This document shows positions 1 through 5,883 of a DNA stretch of 6,794 nucleotides, piece after piece. Both the position numbers and the translations under genes were made by a program. The DNA comes from Candidatus Zixiibacteriota bacterium (GTDB lineage Bacteria; Zixibacteria; MSB-5A5; GN15; PGXB01), in the NCBI GenBank assembly GCA_003641425.1, contig QNAH01000153.1, forward strand, positions 1-6,794. The letters are read 5' to 3'. Under the pieces are notes generated by a model, which saw nothing but the letters and a program-made list of their open reading frames with translations, was not told the origin of the DNA and searched no databases. Each line of letters opens with the position of its first letter. Position 1 is the stretch's first letter.

Positions 1-363
1 GAGTATTACTGTCTCGGGAATGTGATGGTGCCGGTTGAAGAAGAGTGTTCACGGTGCCTTGAAATTTTTGATACCGAACTGTCAGGAGAATTGAGTTTTA
101 TTATAAAGACAGAAGACTCGAAGGCGGTCCTTGCCGCCGACAGCAGCGCCGAGGTTGTTAACATAAAAGCCTCGGAACCGATTGTCGATCTGAATAATCT
201 GATCAAGGAAGCCCTGCTTCTGTCGTTGCCGATGAAACCTCTGTGCAGTGATTCCTGCAAGGGTTTATGTCCCAGTTGCGGTGCAAATCTGAATGAAGAA
301 AGCTGTGACTGCGATGTCGAGGAAACTGATGAAAGGTGGGAAGGTTTGAAAGACCTTCTCTGA
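1..363 (+). CDS. DUF177/YceD-family protein, 5'-truncated by the window edge
   Basis: The frame is open to base 1, so the gene begins outside the window and 120 codons are visible, ending in tandem stops TGA TAA. The GTG at 22 is probably internal, because the residues before it still look like the strand preceding the family's first Cys pair. Visible are C16-S-R-C19 (numbered from base 1) and a C-terminal cluster, C82-x3-C86-K-G-L-C90-x2-C93-G-A-N-L-N, followed by C102 and C104. The segment reading LSLPMKPLCSDSCKGLCPSC is the diagnostic DUF177 block, and the Cys arrangement suggests metal binding. Family members are about 150 to 180 residues, so roughly a quarter to a third is missing. The family is commonly encoded next to rpmF and has been linked to 23S rRNA accumulation and ribosome biogenesis; its biochemical activity is unclear to me. 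The neighbouring rpmF fits that role. Confidence 0.9.
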   Translation, partial: EYYCLGNVMVPVEEECSRCLEIFDTELSGELSFIIKTEDSKAVLAADSSAEVVNIKASEPIVDLNNLIKEALLLSLPMKPLCSDSCKGLCPSCGANLNEESCDCDVEETDERWEGLKDLL

Positions 364-368
364 TAACC

Positions 369-390
369 ATTATTTGCTTTAGGAAATAAT
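369..390 (+). promoter_or_regulatory. AT-rich dyad carrying the rpmF ribosome-binding site in its loop
   Basis: ATTATTT (369-375) and AAATAAT (384-390) are exact 7-bp complements around an 8-nt loop. The Shine-Dalgarno-like AGGA (381-384) sits 7 nt before the rpmF ATG, and its AGG part is in the loop. The pairing is all A-U, so stability would be low. Its effect on L32 translation is inference only. Confidence 0.35.
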
Positions 391-391
391 C

Positions 392-574
392 ATGGCACTA
401 CCTAAAAGAAGACACTCACGCGCCCGAGGCCGCAAAAGAAGAACTAACTGGAAGTTGACTGCTCCCAATGTGGTTGAATGTTCGAATTGTCATCAGCCCA
501 AATTACAGCATCATATCTGCCCCCAGTGTGGCTATTATAAAGGAGATCAGGTTGTCGAGCCCAAAGAGTTATAG
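392..574 (+). CDS. rpmF: 50S ribosomal protein L32 (zinc-binding form)
   Basis: This 60-residue protein is a structural component of the large ribosomal subunit. It opens with MALPKRRHSRARGRKRR, the basic rRNA-binding N-terminus typical of L32 (usually MAVPKRR), and has four zinc-ligand cysteines, C30-x2-C33 and C43-x2-C46-G-Y-Y. It is therefore the Cys-containing form rather than the Cys-less paralogue some bacteria use under zinc limitation. Length matches the family. The ATG is supported by AGGA at 381-384 and by the conserved N-terminus. It lies 28 nt after the DUF177 gene and 29 nt before plsX. This order is widespread, and in E. coli rpmF is cotranscribed with the plsX-fab genes. Confidence 0.98.
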   Translation: MALPKRRHSRARGRKRRTNWKLTAPNVVECSNCHQPKLQHHICPQCGYYKGDQVVEPKEL

Positions 575-585
575 AAGGCTCCCGG

Positions 586-602
586 TTTTTTGAATTAAAA
601 AA
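586..602 (+). promoter_or_regulatory. T6/A6 dyad immediately before the plsX start codon
   Basis: TTTTTT (586-591), GAATT, then AAAAAA (597-602) can form a six-pair A-U hairpin ending 1 nt before the plsX ATG at 604. No Shine-Dalgarno sequence lies at normal distance. The nearest purine run, GAAGG (574-578), is 25 nt away, or about 8 nt if the hairpin is looped out. Six A-U pairs are marginal in stability. The site could equally be a protein-binding dyad or simply A/T-rich spacer; it is not a convincing terminator because no GC stem precedes the T run. Confidence 0.25.
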
Positions 603-603
603 T

Positions 604-1701
604 ATGCAGAAAAGTAAGCGGACAACGACGGTTGCGCTCGATGTTATGGGGGCCGATAGTACGCCGGAATCGATTATGTCCGGCGGTGTCGAAGCCGCCC
701 GTGAGATGGACGATCGACTCAAATTGGTGCTGGTCGGCAAAGAAGAAGTTATCAAGGACTTCACCGACAGACAGAAAGACCTGCCCGAAAATATCATCGT
801 CGAAAATGCCGATTATGCCGTCGCCATGAGTGATGCGCCGACAGAAGGTATTCGAAAACGAAACTCTTCCATATCGGTCGGTCTTAAAATGCAGAAAGAG
901 GGACGGGCCGATGCTTTTGTGTCGGCCGGCAATACCGGGGCCATTATGGCCTCGTCGATAGTCACCCTGGGTAAAATCGAGGGCGTCAGCCGCCCGGCGA
1001 TTGCCGGTCTATTCCCGACTGTGAGCGGCAAACCGACGCTGGTTCTCGATGTGGGAGCCAATGTTGACTGCAAGCCGATGCATCTATATCAGTTCGGCGT
1101 CATGGGTTCGATTTACGCCTCACTCATGACCGGACGGACCTCACCGCGGGTCGGACTCCTGTCAATCGGCGAGGAAAAAAGCAAGGGTAATGAACAGACG
1201 TTTCAAACCTGGGAATTGCTAAAAAACTCCGGGCTGAATTTTATAGGGAATGTCGAGGGGCGCGATGTATTGCATGGAAAAGCGGATGTTATAATTATAG
1301 ATGGCTTTGTCGGCAATATTCTGTTGAAATTCGCCGAATCGGTCGAAGGTTTCCTGACCAAGAAGATTAGACACCAGGTTCAGACGAATATTTTTTCTCG
1401 TATGGGAGCGATATTGATGATGCCTTTTCTCAGTCGTCTGAGAAAAACTTTCGATTATACCGAATCCGGCGGCGCACCGTTGCTTGGTGTTGACGGTATT
1501 TGTATTATATGCCACGGGACTTCTTCCCCCAAAGCAATAAAAAACGGTGTCTTTGTTGCCTCCCAGATGCATCTTCATAATATAAGTGAAAATATCCGCA
1601 AGGAAATGGCACTTAACGGTAATGGAATAAAGAATGGACAGGGAAATAAGAGCGAAAATAACCGGACTGGGATCACACCTCCCATCCCGTCTTCTGACTA
1701 A
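604..1701 (+). CDS. plsX: Phosphate acyltransferase (acyl-ACP:phosphate acyltransferase)
   Basis: PlsX transfers a long-chain acyl group from acyl-ACP to inorganic phosphate. The acyl-phosphate is used by PlsY to acylate glycerol-3-phosphate, linking fatty acid and phospholipid synthesis; the enzyme is soluble or peripheral to the membrane. Family blocks run the whole length: VALDVMGADSTP (10-21), SAGNTGAIMA (G109-N-T-G112), DVGAN (149-153), GEEKSKGNE (189-197), DGFVGNILLK (from 233) and CHGTSSPKAIKNG (H304). The first block is usually MGGDxxP; here the second Gly is Ala17, while Asp18 is kept. At 365 residues it is longer than the usual 330 to 345. The last 22 or so residues are a polar tail translated out of frame across the fabH 5' end, giving a 68-nt overlap. 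The ATG is the only plausible start before the first conserved block, although no close Shine-Dalgarno sequence is present. Confidence 0.96.
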   Translation: MQKSKRTTTVALDVMGADSTPESIMSGGVEAAREMDDRLKLVLVGKEEVIKDFTDRQKDLPENIIVENADYAVAMSDAPTEGIRKRNSSISVGLKMQKEGRADAFVSAGNTGAIMASSIVTLGKIEGVSRPAIAGLFPTVSGKPTLVLDVGANVDCKPMHLYQFGVMGSIYASLMTGRTSPRVGLLSIGEEKSKGNEQTFQTWELLKNSGLNFIGNVEGRDVLHGKADVIIIDGFVGNILLKFAESVEGFLTKKIRHQVQTNIFSRMGAILMMPFLSRLRKTFDYTESGGAPLLGVDGICIICHGTSSPKAIKNGVFVASQMHLHNISENIRKEMALNGNGIKNGQGNKSENNRTGITPPIPSSD

Positions 1702-2626
1702 CGCCGATTTCGAAAAAATGGTCGATACATCCGATGAGTGGATTACGACCAGGACCGGTATCAAGGAGCGGTGGATATGTGACGAAAATGAATCCAATTC
1801 CGATATGTCACTGGCGGCCGGGCTGAGAGCATTGGAAATGTCAGGCAATAAGCCGGAAGATATAGAATTACTTCTGATTGGAACCGTTACCCCCGACAAG
1901 CGTCTGCCCTCGCTGGCATGTGTCGTTCAGGATAAAATGGGCCTGGTAAATGCCACGGCAGTCGATGTTGTGGCCGCATGCGCCGGATTTTTGACCGGTC
2001 TGTCTATGGCCAATGCGTATATCAAGGCAGGCCTGTTTAAGAAAATCATGGTTATCGGCGCCGAAAAGCTTTCTTCGATTACCGATTATACCGATCGCAA
2101 TACATGTGTCCTGTTCGGTGATGGCGCCGGGGCGGCTATTGTCGAGGCGTCCGACGGCGACGATGGGATTCTGTCGATATATATAAAATCCGACGGGCGT
2201 CATAAAAAATTGCTGTGGATACCGGATGGCGGTTCAGATTCGCCAGCCCATAAAATAAATTCCCTGAATGGTCATCATTTTGATATAATCATGAACGGCA
2301 AGGAAGTCTTCAAACATGCGGTTCGGATGATGGCCGATGCTTCCAATCGGGTCTTGGCCGACGCCAATCTTAAGGCTGAAGACGTCAATGTCATGGTGCC
2401 GCATCAAGCCAACATAAGGATAATGAAATCGACGGCCAAACGGCTGGGTATCCCGGAAGAAAAAGTATTCGTAAATCTTCATAAATACGGCAATACATCA
2501 GCGGCTTCGGTGCCGATTGCCTTTGATGAAGCTGTCAGATCGGGAAAAATCAAAAAGGGTGATATCGTTTTAATGACCGCTTTTGGCGGGGGCCTGATAT
2601 GGGGCTCGGCGGTGGTCAGGTGGTAA
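1634..2626 (+). CDS. fabH: 3-oxoacyl-ACP synthase III (KAS III)
   Basis: FabH starts fatty acid synthesis by condensing an acyl-CoA primer, usually acetyl-CoA, with malonyl-ACP to give 3-ketoacyl-ACP and CO2. The catalytic triad is visible: C116 in VAACAGF, H257 in VPHQAN and N287 in KYGNTSAASVP. DTSDEWITTRTGIKER near the N-terminus and GGGLIWGSAVVRW at the C-terminus are also characteristic. At 330 residues it is slightly longer than the roughly 317 of E. coli FabH; some of the excess lies in the stretch after DGILSIYIKSDG. The start is well constrained, because an in-frame TAA at 1628-1630 lies just upstream and ATG 1634 is the only standard start before the conserved ITGLGSHLP segment. It lies inside plsX and has only a weak GGA (1624-1626) ahead of it, so translation probably depends on ribosomes traversing plsX. 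Primer specificity (acetyl versus branched acyl) cannot be told from sequence alone. Confidence 0.97.
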   Translation: MDREIRAKITGLGSHLPSRLLTNADFEKMVDTSDEWITTRTGIKERWICDENESNSDMSLAAGLRALEMSGNKPEDIELLLIGTVTPDKRLPSLACVVQDKMGLVNATAVDVVAACAGFLTGLSMANAYIKAGLFKKIMVIGAEKLSSITDYTDRNTCVLFGDGAGAAIVEASDGDDGILSIYIKSDGRHKKLLWIPDGGSDSPAHKINSLNGHHFDIIMNGKEVFKHAVRMMADASNRVLADANLKAEDVNVMVPHQANIRIMKSTAKRLGIPEEKVFVNLHKYGNTSAASVPIAFDEAVRSGKIKKGDIVLMTAFGGGLIWGSAVVRW

Positions 2627-2635
2627 AGGACAGCT

Positions 2636-3571
2636 ATGAATAAGGTCTCTATTGTATTCCCCGGACAGGCCTCGCAATATGTTGGCATGGGCCGCGATCT
2701 GTACAACTCCGATTCGGAAGTACGCAAATTATATGAGATTGCATCGGATGCAATCGGTGAAAATATAGCGGCGTTGTCATTCAATGGTCCCGCCGAGAAG
2801 CTGAAAGAAACTCGTTTCACTCAACCGGCTATCCTGCTGCACTCGCTGGCGGTTCTGACCGTGATGAAGGATAAGGTTCCCGGTGCGGATCTTACGGCCG
2901 GTCATTCCCTGGGCGAATACGGCGCGCTGGCCCTGGCCGGGGTGCTGGAACCGGAAGAAGCGGTGAGGGCCGTGGTAAAAAGATCATCATTGATGGAGGA
3001 TGCCTGCCGGCGCAACCAAGGTACGATGGCGGCGATTATGGGTCTTGATGAGGACACTATCACCGAATGCTGCAGGATTGCATCGGATAAAGGTGTCGTT
3101 GTTCCGGCCAATTTCAATTCGGCCATTCAGATTGTTATCTCCGGGGCTGTTGCCGGTGTAAAGGAAGCCTGTCGCCTGTGCAAGGAAAAAGGCGCCAGGA
3201 GAGCGGTTATGCTTGAAGTCGGCGGAGCGTTTCATTCGCCCCTCATGGAACCGGCCAGAGACGGTATGAGGGAATATCTGGCGAAACTCGAATTTAAAAA
3301 TCCGGGTCTGGATATTATCCCCAATGTTACCGGTTATGCCGAAAATGATCCTGAAAAATTGAAGGCGCACCTGATCGAACAGATTACTGAGCCGGTTCGC
3401 TGGCATCAGACGATGCAGTATAAAAAGAATCATGGAATCAACGCCATGATCGAGGTCGGACCCGGTAAGGTTCTCTCGGGACTGGCCAAACGTGAATTAA
3501 AAGAAGCGAAGATTTATAATATTGACACTCTGGAAGATATTGAAAAATTTGAAGCTGTCGGAGTGGAGTGA
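2636..3571 (+). CDS. fabD: Malonyl-CoA:ACP transacylase
   Basis: FabD moves malonyl from malonyl-CoA to the phosphopantetheine arm of ACP, supplying the extender unit for FabH and FabF. The nucleophile is S91 in GHSLGEYGALALAG and its partner is H200 in GGAFHSPLM. R116 (KRSSLM) matches the Arg that binds the malonyl carboxylate, so malonyl rather than acetyl is the expected substrate. Q11 in FPGQASQYVGMG is the oxyanion-hole glutamine, and VGPGKVLSGL marks the C-terminal part. Its 311 residues match E. coli FabD (309). The ATG follows AAAGGA (2625-2630) at 5-nt spacing; that site overlaps the fabH stop codon, and only 9 nt separate the genes, so translational coupling is likely. Confidence 0.97.
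   Translation: MNKVSIVFPGQASQYVGMGRDLYNSDSEVRKLYEIASDAIGENIAALSFNGPAEKLKETRFTQPAILLHSLAVLTVMKDKVPGADLTAGHSLGEYGALALAGVLEPEEAVRAVVKRSSLMEDACRRNQGTMAAIMGLDEDTITECCRIASDKGVVVPANFNSAIQIVISGAVAGVKEACRLCKEKGARRAVMLEVGGAFHSPLMEPARDGMREYLAKLEFKNPGLDIIPNVTGYAENDPEKLKAHLIEQITEPVRWHQTMQYKKNHGINAMIEVGPGKVLSGLAKRELKEAKIYNIDTLEDIEKFEAVGVE
3492..3520 (+). promoter_or_regulatory. Possible internal promoter for fabG-acpP-fabF, inside the 3' end of fabD
   Basis: A perfect -10 hexamer TATAAT (3515-3520) follows GTGAAT (3492-3497, three of six matches to TTGACA) at a 17-nt spacing. Transcription would start about 49 nt before the fabG ATG. It overlaps fabD codons (KIYN), so it may be chance. Internal promoters have been reported in the E. 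coli fab cluster, which makes the idea reasonable but not proven here. Confidence 0.25.
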
Positions 3572-3575
3572 TTAA

Positions 3576-4319
3576 ATGGATTTTACAGGCAAAACAGCAT
3601 TGATAACCGGTTCCGCTCGCGGTCTGGGAAAAGCTATCGCCGAAAAACTGGCCTCGATGGGTGCCAGGGTGGTGATTTCCGATATTCTGAAGGATCAGGC
3701 AGATCAAACGGTCAGTGAATTTAAGGAAAATGGATACGAGGCTTTTGCCTATCAGGCCGATGTGACCAACGGTGCCGATGTCAAAAAAATGGTTGGTGAT
3801 ATCCTTGAGAAATATGAGACCCTTGATATTGTGGTCAACAATGCCGGTATCACCAAAGATACTCTTCTGATTCGTATGTCCGAGGAGTCTTGGGACCAGG
3901 TTCTCAATGTCAATCTCAAAGGCGCTTTCCTGGTGACTCAGGCGGCGGCCAAGGTGATGATGAAACAGCGTTACGGGCGCATAGTAAATATATCTTCGGT
4001 TGTGGGCCGCATGGGTAATGCCGGACAGGCAAATTACGCCGCCAGTAAAGCCGGTCTGATAGGTCTGACCAAAACCTCGGCGCGGGAACTTGCCTCCCGA
4101 GGGATTACCGTCAATGCCGTAGCCCCCGGTTTTATCGAAACCGAGATGACAAAAAATCTCCCGGAAGCAACCCGGGAATCATTTATGCAAGGCACGCCGC
4201 TGAAACGTTTTGGACAACCCCATGATGTCGCCTCGGCGGTGGCCTTTCTGGCCTCCGACGAAGCTTCATATATCACGGGGCAGGTCTTGGGGGTTGACGG
4301 CGGATTATTAATGTATTAG
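3576..4319 (+). CDS. fabG: 3-oxoacyl-ACP reductase (short-chain dehydrogenase/reductase)
   Basis: FabG reduces 3-ketoacyl-ACP to (R)-3-hydroxyacyl-ACP with NADPH, the first reduction of each elongation cycle, normally as a cytosolic homotetramer. It is a classical SDR. The cofactor-binding TGSARGLG lies at 11-18 and NNAG at 88-91. The catalytic residues are S141 (NISSVVG), Y154 and K158 (NYAASK). VAPGFIETEMT and the closing GQVLGVDGGLLMY are typical of FabG. R15 in the glycine-rich loop fits NADPH preference. Its 247 residues match the family. It begins 4 nt after fabD, with GGAG (3565-3568) 7 nt before the ATG. SDR paralogues are numerous, but the position between fabD and acpP makes the FabG assignment secure. 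Confidence 0.97.
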   Translation: MDFTGKTALITGSARGLGKAIAEKLASMGARVVISDILKDQADQTVSEFKENGYEAFAYQADVTNGADVKKMVGDILEKYETLDIVVNNAGITKDTLLIRMSEESWDQVLNVNLKGAFLVTQAAAKVMMKQRYGRIVNISSVVGRMGNAGQANYAASKAGLIGLTKTSARELASRGITVNAVAPGFIETEMTKNLPEATRESFMQGTPLKRFGQPHDVASAVAFLASDEASYITGQVLGVDGGLLMY

Positions 4320-4333
4320 AATTGAATTCAATT
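4320..4333 (+). repeat. Perfect 14-bp palindrome between fabG and acpP
   Basis: AATTGAATTCAATT is a perfect inverted repeat starting the base after the fabG stop. It fills the first third of the 47-nt fabG-acpP gap, the longest gap inside the operon. With no loop it cannot form a hairpin of normal geometry, so if functional it would be a binding site for a dimeric protein. It shares TTGAATT with the dyad before plsX. A/T-rich intergenic DNA also produces palindromes by chance. Confidence 0.4.
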
Positions 4334-4352
4334 TTGGCATTTTAATAAACTT

Positions 4353-4358
4353 AAGGAG
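4353..4358 (+). promoter_or_regulatory. Strong Shine-Dalgarno sequence of acpP
   Basis: AAGGAG lies 8 nt before the acpP ATG. It is the best ribosome-binding site inside the operon, in keeping with the high cellular demand for ACP. The sites before plsX, fabH, fabF and rnc are weak or absent. Confidence 0.85.
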
Positions 4359-4366
4359 AATTCTAA

Positions 4367-4606
4367 ATGTCAGCAGAAGTCGAACAGAAAGTCAAGGACA
4401 TTATTGTCGAGCAGTTGGGTGTTGATGCCGCCCAGGTCACCGAAGGAGCAAAGTTTATTGAAGATCTCAGTGCTGATTCTTTGGATACCATGGAACTGGT
4501 AATGGCCCTTGAAGAAGAGTTTTCACTTGAGATCCCTGATGAGGAAGCGGAAAAAATCGTCTCCGTGGGCGACGCCGTCAACTACATCAAGGGCCACGTT
4601 AAATAA
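4367..4606 (+). CDS. acpP: Acyl carrier protein
   Basis: This 79-residue acidic protein carries growing acyl chains as thioesters on 4'-phosphopantetheine. The attachment site is S38 in the ADSLD motif, within EDLSADSLDTMELVMALEEE, the start of recognition helix II that docks with FabD, FabH, FabG, FabF and PlsX. The next segment, FSLEIPDEEAEKI, is also classical. Ser35 replaces the Gly usually found in EDLGADSLD. Length and start agree with the family. It lies between fabG and fabF, 24 nt before fabF. A phosphopantetheinyl transferase, needed to activate it, is not encoded in this window. Confidence 0.99.
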   Translation: MSAEVEQKVKDIIVEQLGVDAAQVTEGAKFIEDLSADSLDTMELVMALEEEFSLEIPDEEAEKIVSVGDAVNYIKGHVK

Positions 4607-4630
4607 TATTCCATTAAAAAGTAAACTGAA

Positions 4631-5875
4631 ATGGAAAGAGTTAGAACTGTTGTCACCGGAATGGGGGCGGTAACCCCTCTGGGTTCCACCTTGAATGAAT
4701 ATTGGCAGGCTCTTCTTAAGGGCGAGTGCGGTATTGATACGATCACCCGATTTGACGTCGCCGATTATCCCTCTAAAGTAGCCGCCGAAGTATCAGGTTT
4801 CGATCCGGCTGATTTCCTTGATAAAAAGGAAAGTCGCCGCATGGATCTGTCGGAACAGTATGCTGTGGCGGCATCACAGATGGCCATCGGCGATAGCGGT
4901 CTCGATCTCGAAAGTATCGATCCGTTCCGAGCCGGAGTGATAATAGCCTCCGGTATCGGCGGTATCGGCACTTTTGAAAAGCAGCATGAAATCCTGCTTA
5001 AGTCCGGACCGGGGCGGGTATCGCCGTTTTTCATTCCCATGATGATTATTGATATGTGCGCCGGACTGGTGGCAATGCGGTTTGGTTTCCGGGGGGCGAA
5101 TTACGCCACTGTATCGGCCTGCTCCTCGTCATCGCACGCACTTCTCGATGCTTTTAAAATCATCCAGAGGGGCGATGCCGATGTAATGATTGCAGGTGGA
5201 ACCGAGGCAACCATCACCCCGACAGCGTTGGCCGGATTTTGTTCGGCCCGTGCTCTGAGCACGCGTAATGATGAACCAAAGAAATCATCACGACCCTTCG
5301 ACAAGGATCGTGACGGTTTTGTTATGGGCGAAGGCGCGGGGATCCTGATCCTCGAATCGCTTGAATCCGCCAAGGCCAGAGGGGCCCGGATTTATGCCGA
5401 AATTATCGGAGCCGGCATGACCTGTGATGCACATCATATGACGGCCCCGATTCCCGATGGGAGTGGAGCCAAAATGGCCATGGTTCATGCCATTAAAGAC
5501 GCCGGGCTCAAACCGGATGATATCCAGTACATCAATAGTCATGGTACAGCCACCGGCCTGGGTGACCCGGCCGAAACCAAGGCGATCAAGGCTGTTTTCG
5601 GAGAGAGGGCATATAAAATACCGATAAACTCGACCAAATCGATGGTCGGACACCTGCTGGGTGCCGGCGGTGCGATTGAACTTATCGCGTCGATCATGTC
5701 GCTGCAGGATGGTATCCTGCACCCGACGATTAACCTTGATAATCCCGACCCTGAATGCGATCTGGATTATGTCCCTCATAATGCAAGAGAATTGGAATTT
5801 GACACATTTCTCTCCAATTCTTTCGGCTTTGGAGGACATAATGTGACTCTGGCCGGTCGCCGCTTCAATGGATAA
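4631..5875 (+). CDS. fabF: 3-oxoacyl-ACP synthase II (KAS II)
   Basis: FabF condenses acyl-ACP with malonyl-ACP to lengthen the chain by two carbons, acting after FabH has made the first four-carbon unit. The Cys-His-His triad is C164 (VSACSSSSHALLDAF), H304 (NSHGTATGLGDP) and H341 (KSMVGHLLGAGGA), with K336 in STKSMVGH. The gating loop is GFGG around F400. Its 414 residues match the family. The nucleophile is followed by SSSSHA instead of the ATGxHA of many FabF proteins, and S131-P-F-F-I-P with ALSTRND resembles, from memory, Bacteroidetes-type FabF. The start is fixed by MERVRTVVTGMGAVTPLG. The 24-nt gap ahead is A-rich with no Shine-Dalgarno sequence. The gene ends in three consecutive in-frame stops, TAA TAA TAG (5873-5881). 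FabB is a less likely alternative given the acpP-fabF adjacency. Confidence 0.97.
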   Translation: MERVRTVVTGMGAVTPLGSTLNEYWQALLKGECGIDTITRFDVADYPSKVAAEVSGFDPADFLDKKESRRMDLSEQYAVAASQMAIGDSGLDLESIDPFRAGVIIASGIGGIGTFEKQHEILLKSGPGRVSPFFIPMMIIDMCAGLVAMRFGFRGANYATVSACSSSSHALLDAFKIIQRGDADVMIAGGTEATITPTALAGFCSARALSTRNDEPKKSSRPFDKDRDGFVMGEGAGILILESLESAKARGARIYAEIIGAGMTCDAHHMTAPIPDGSGAKMAMVHAIKDAGLKPDDIQYINSHGTATGLGDPAETKAIKAVFGERAYKIPINSTKSMVGHLLGAGGAIELIASIMSLQDGILHPTINLDNPDPECDLDYVPHNARELEFDTFLSNSFGFGGHNVTLAGRRFNG

Positions 5876-5883
5876 TAATAGCT

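Noticed and set aside
22..24. GTG at 22 as the start of the DUF177 protein
   Set aside because: The frame is open to base 1, and the family has a further N-terminal region of some 45 to 60 residues before the first Cys pair, so this codon is most likely internal.
444..797. Antisense open frame across rpmF and the plsX start
   Set aside because: It is a shadow of rpmF and plsX, and its composition and position give no support for a protein.
1622..1630. ATG GAA TAA mini-frame just before fabH as a regulatory leader ORF
   Set aside because: Two codons within plsX with no ribosome-binding site. It is better explained as coincidence or as the remains of the old plsX stop region.
1219..1899. Long antisense open frame of 226 codons across the plsX/fabH junction
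   Set aside because: It lies entirely opposite two well-supported genes, has no recognisable domain or ribosome-binding site, and its Ser/Arg/Ile-rich composition is what the complement of these codons gives.
4322..4348. TTGAAT with TAATAA as an acpP promoter
   Set aside because: The spacing is only 15 nt, and the predicted start would fall at about 4355, inside the Shine-Dalgarno sequence and leaving no complete binding site.
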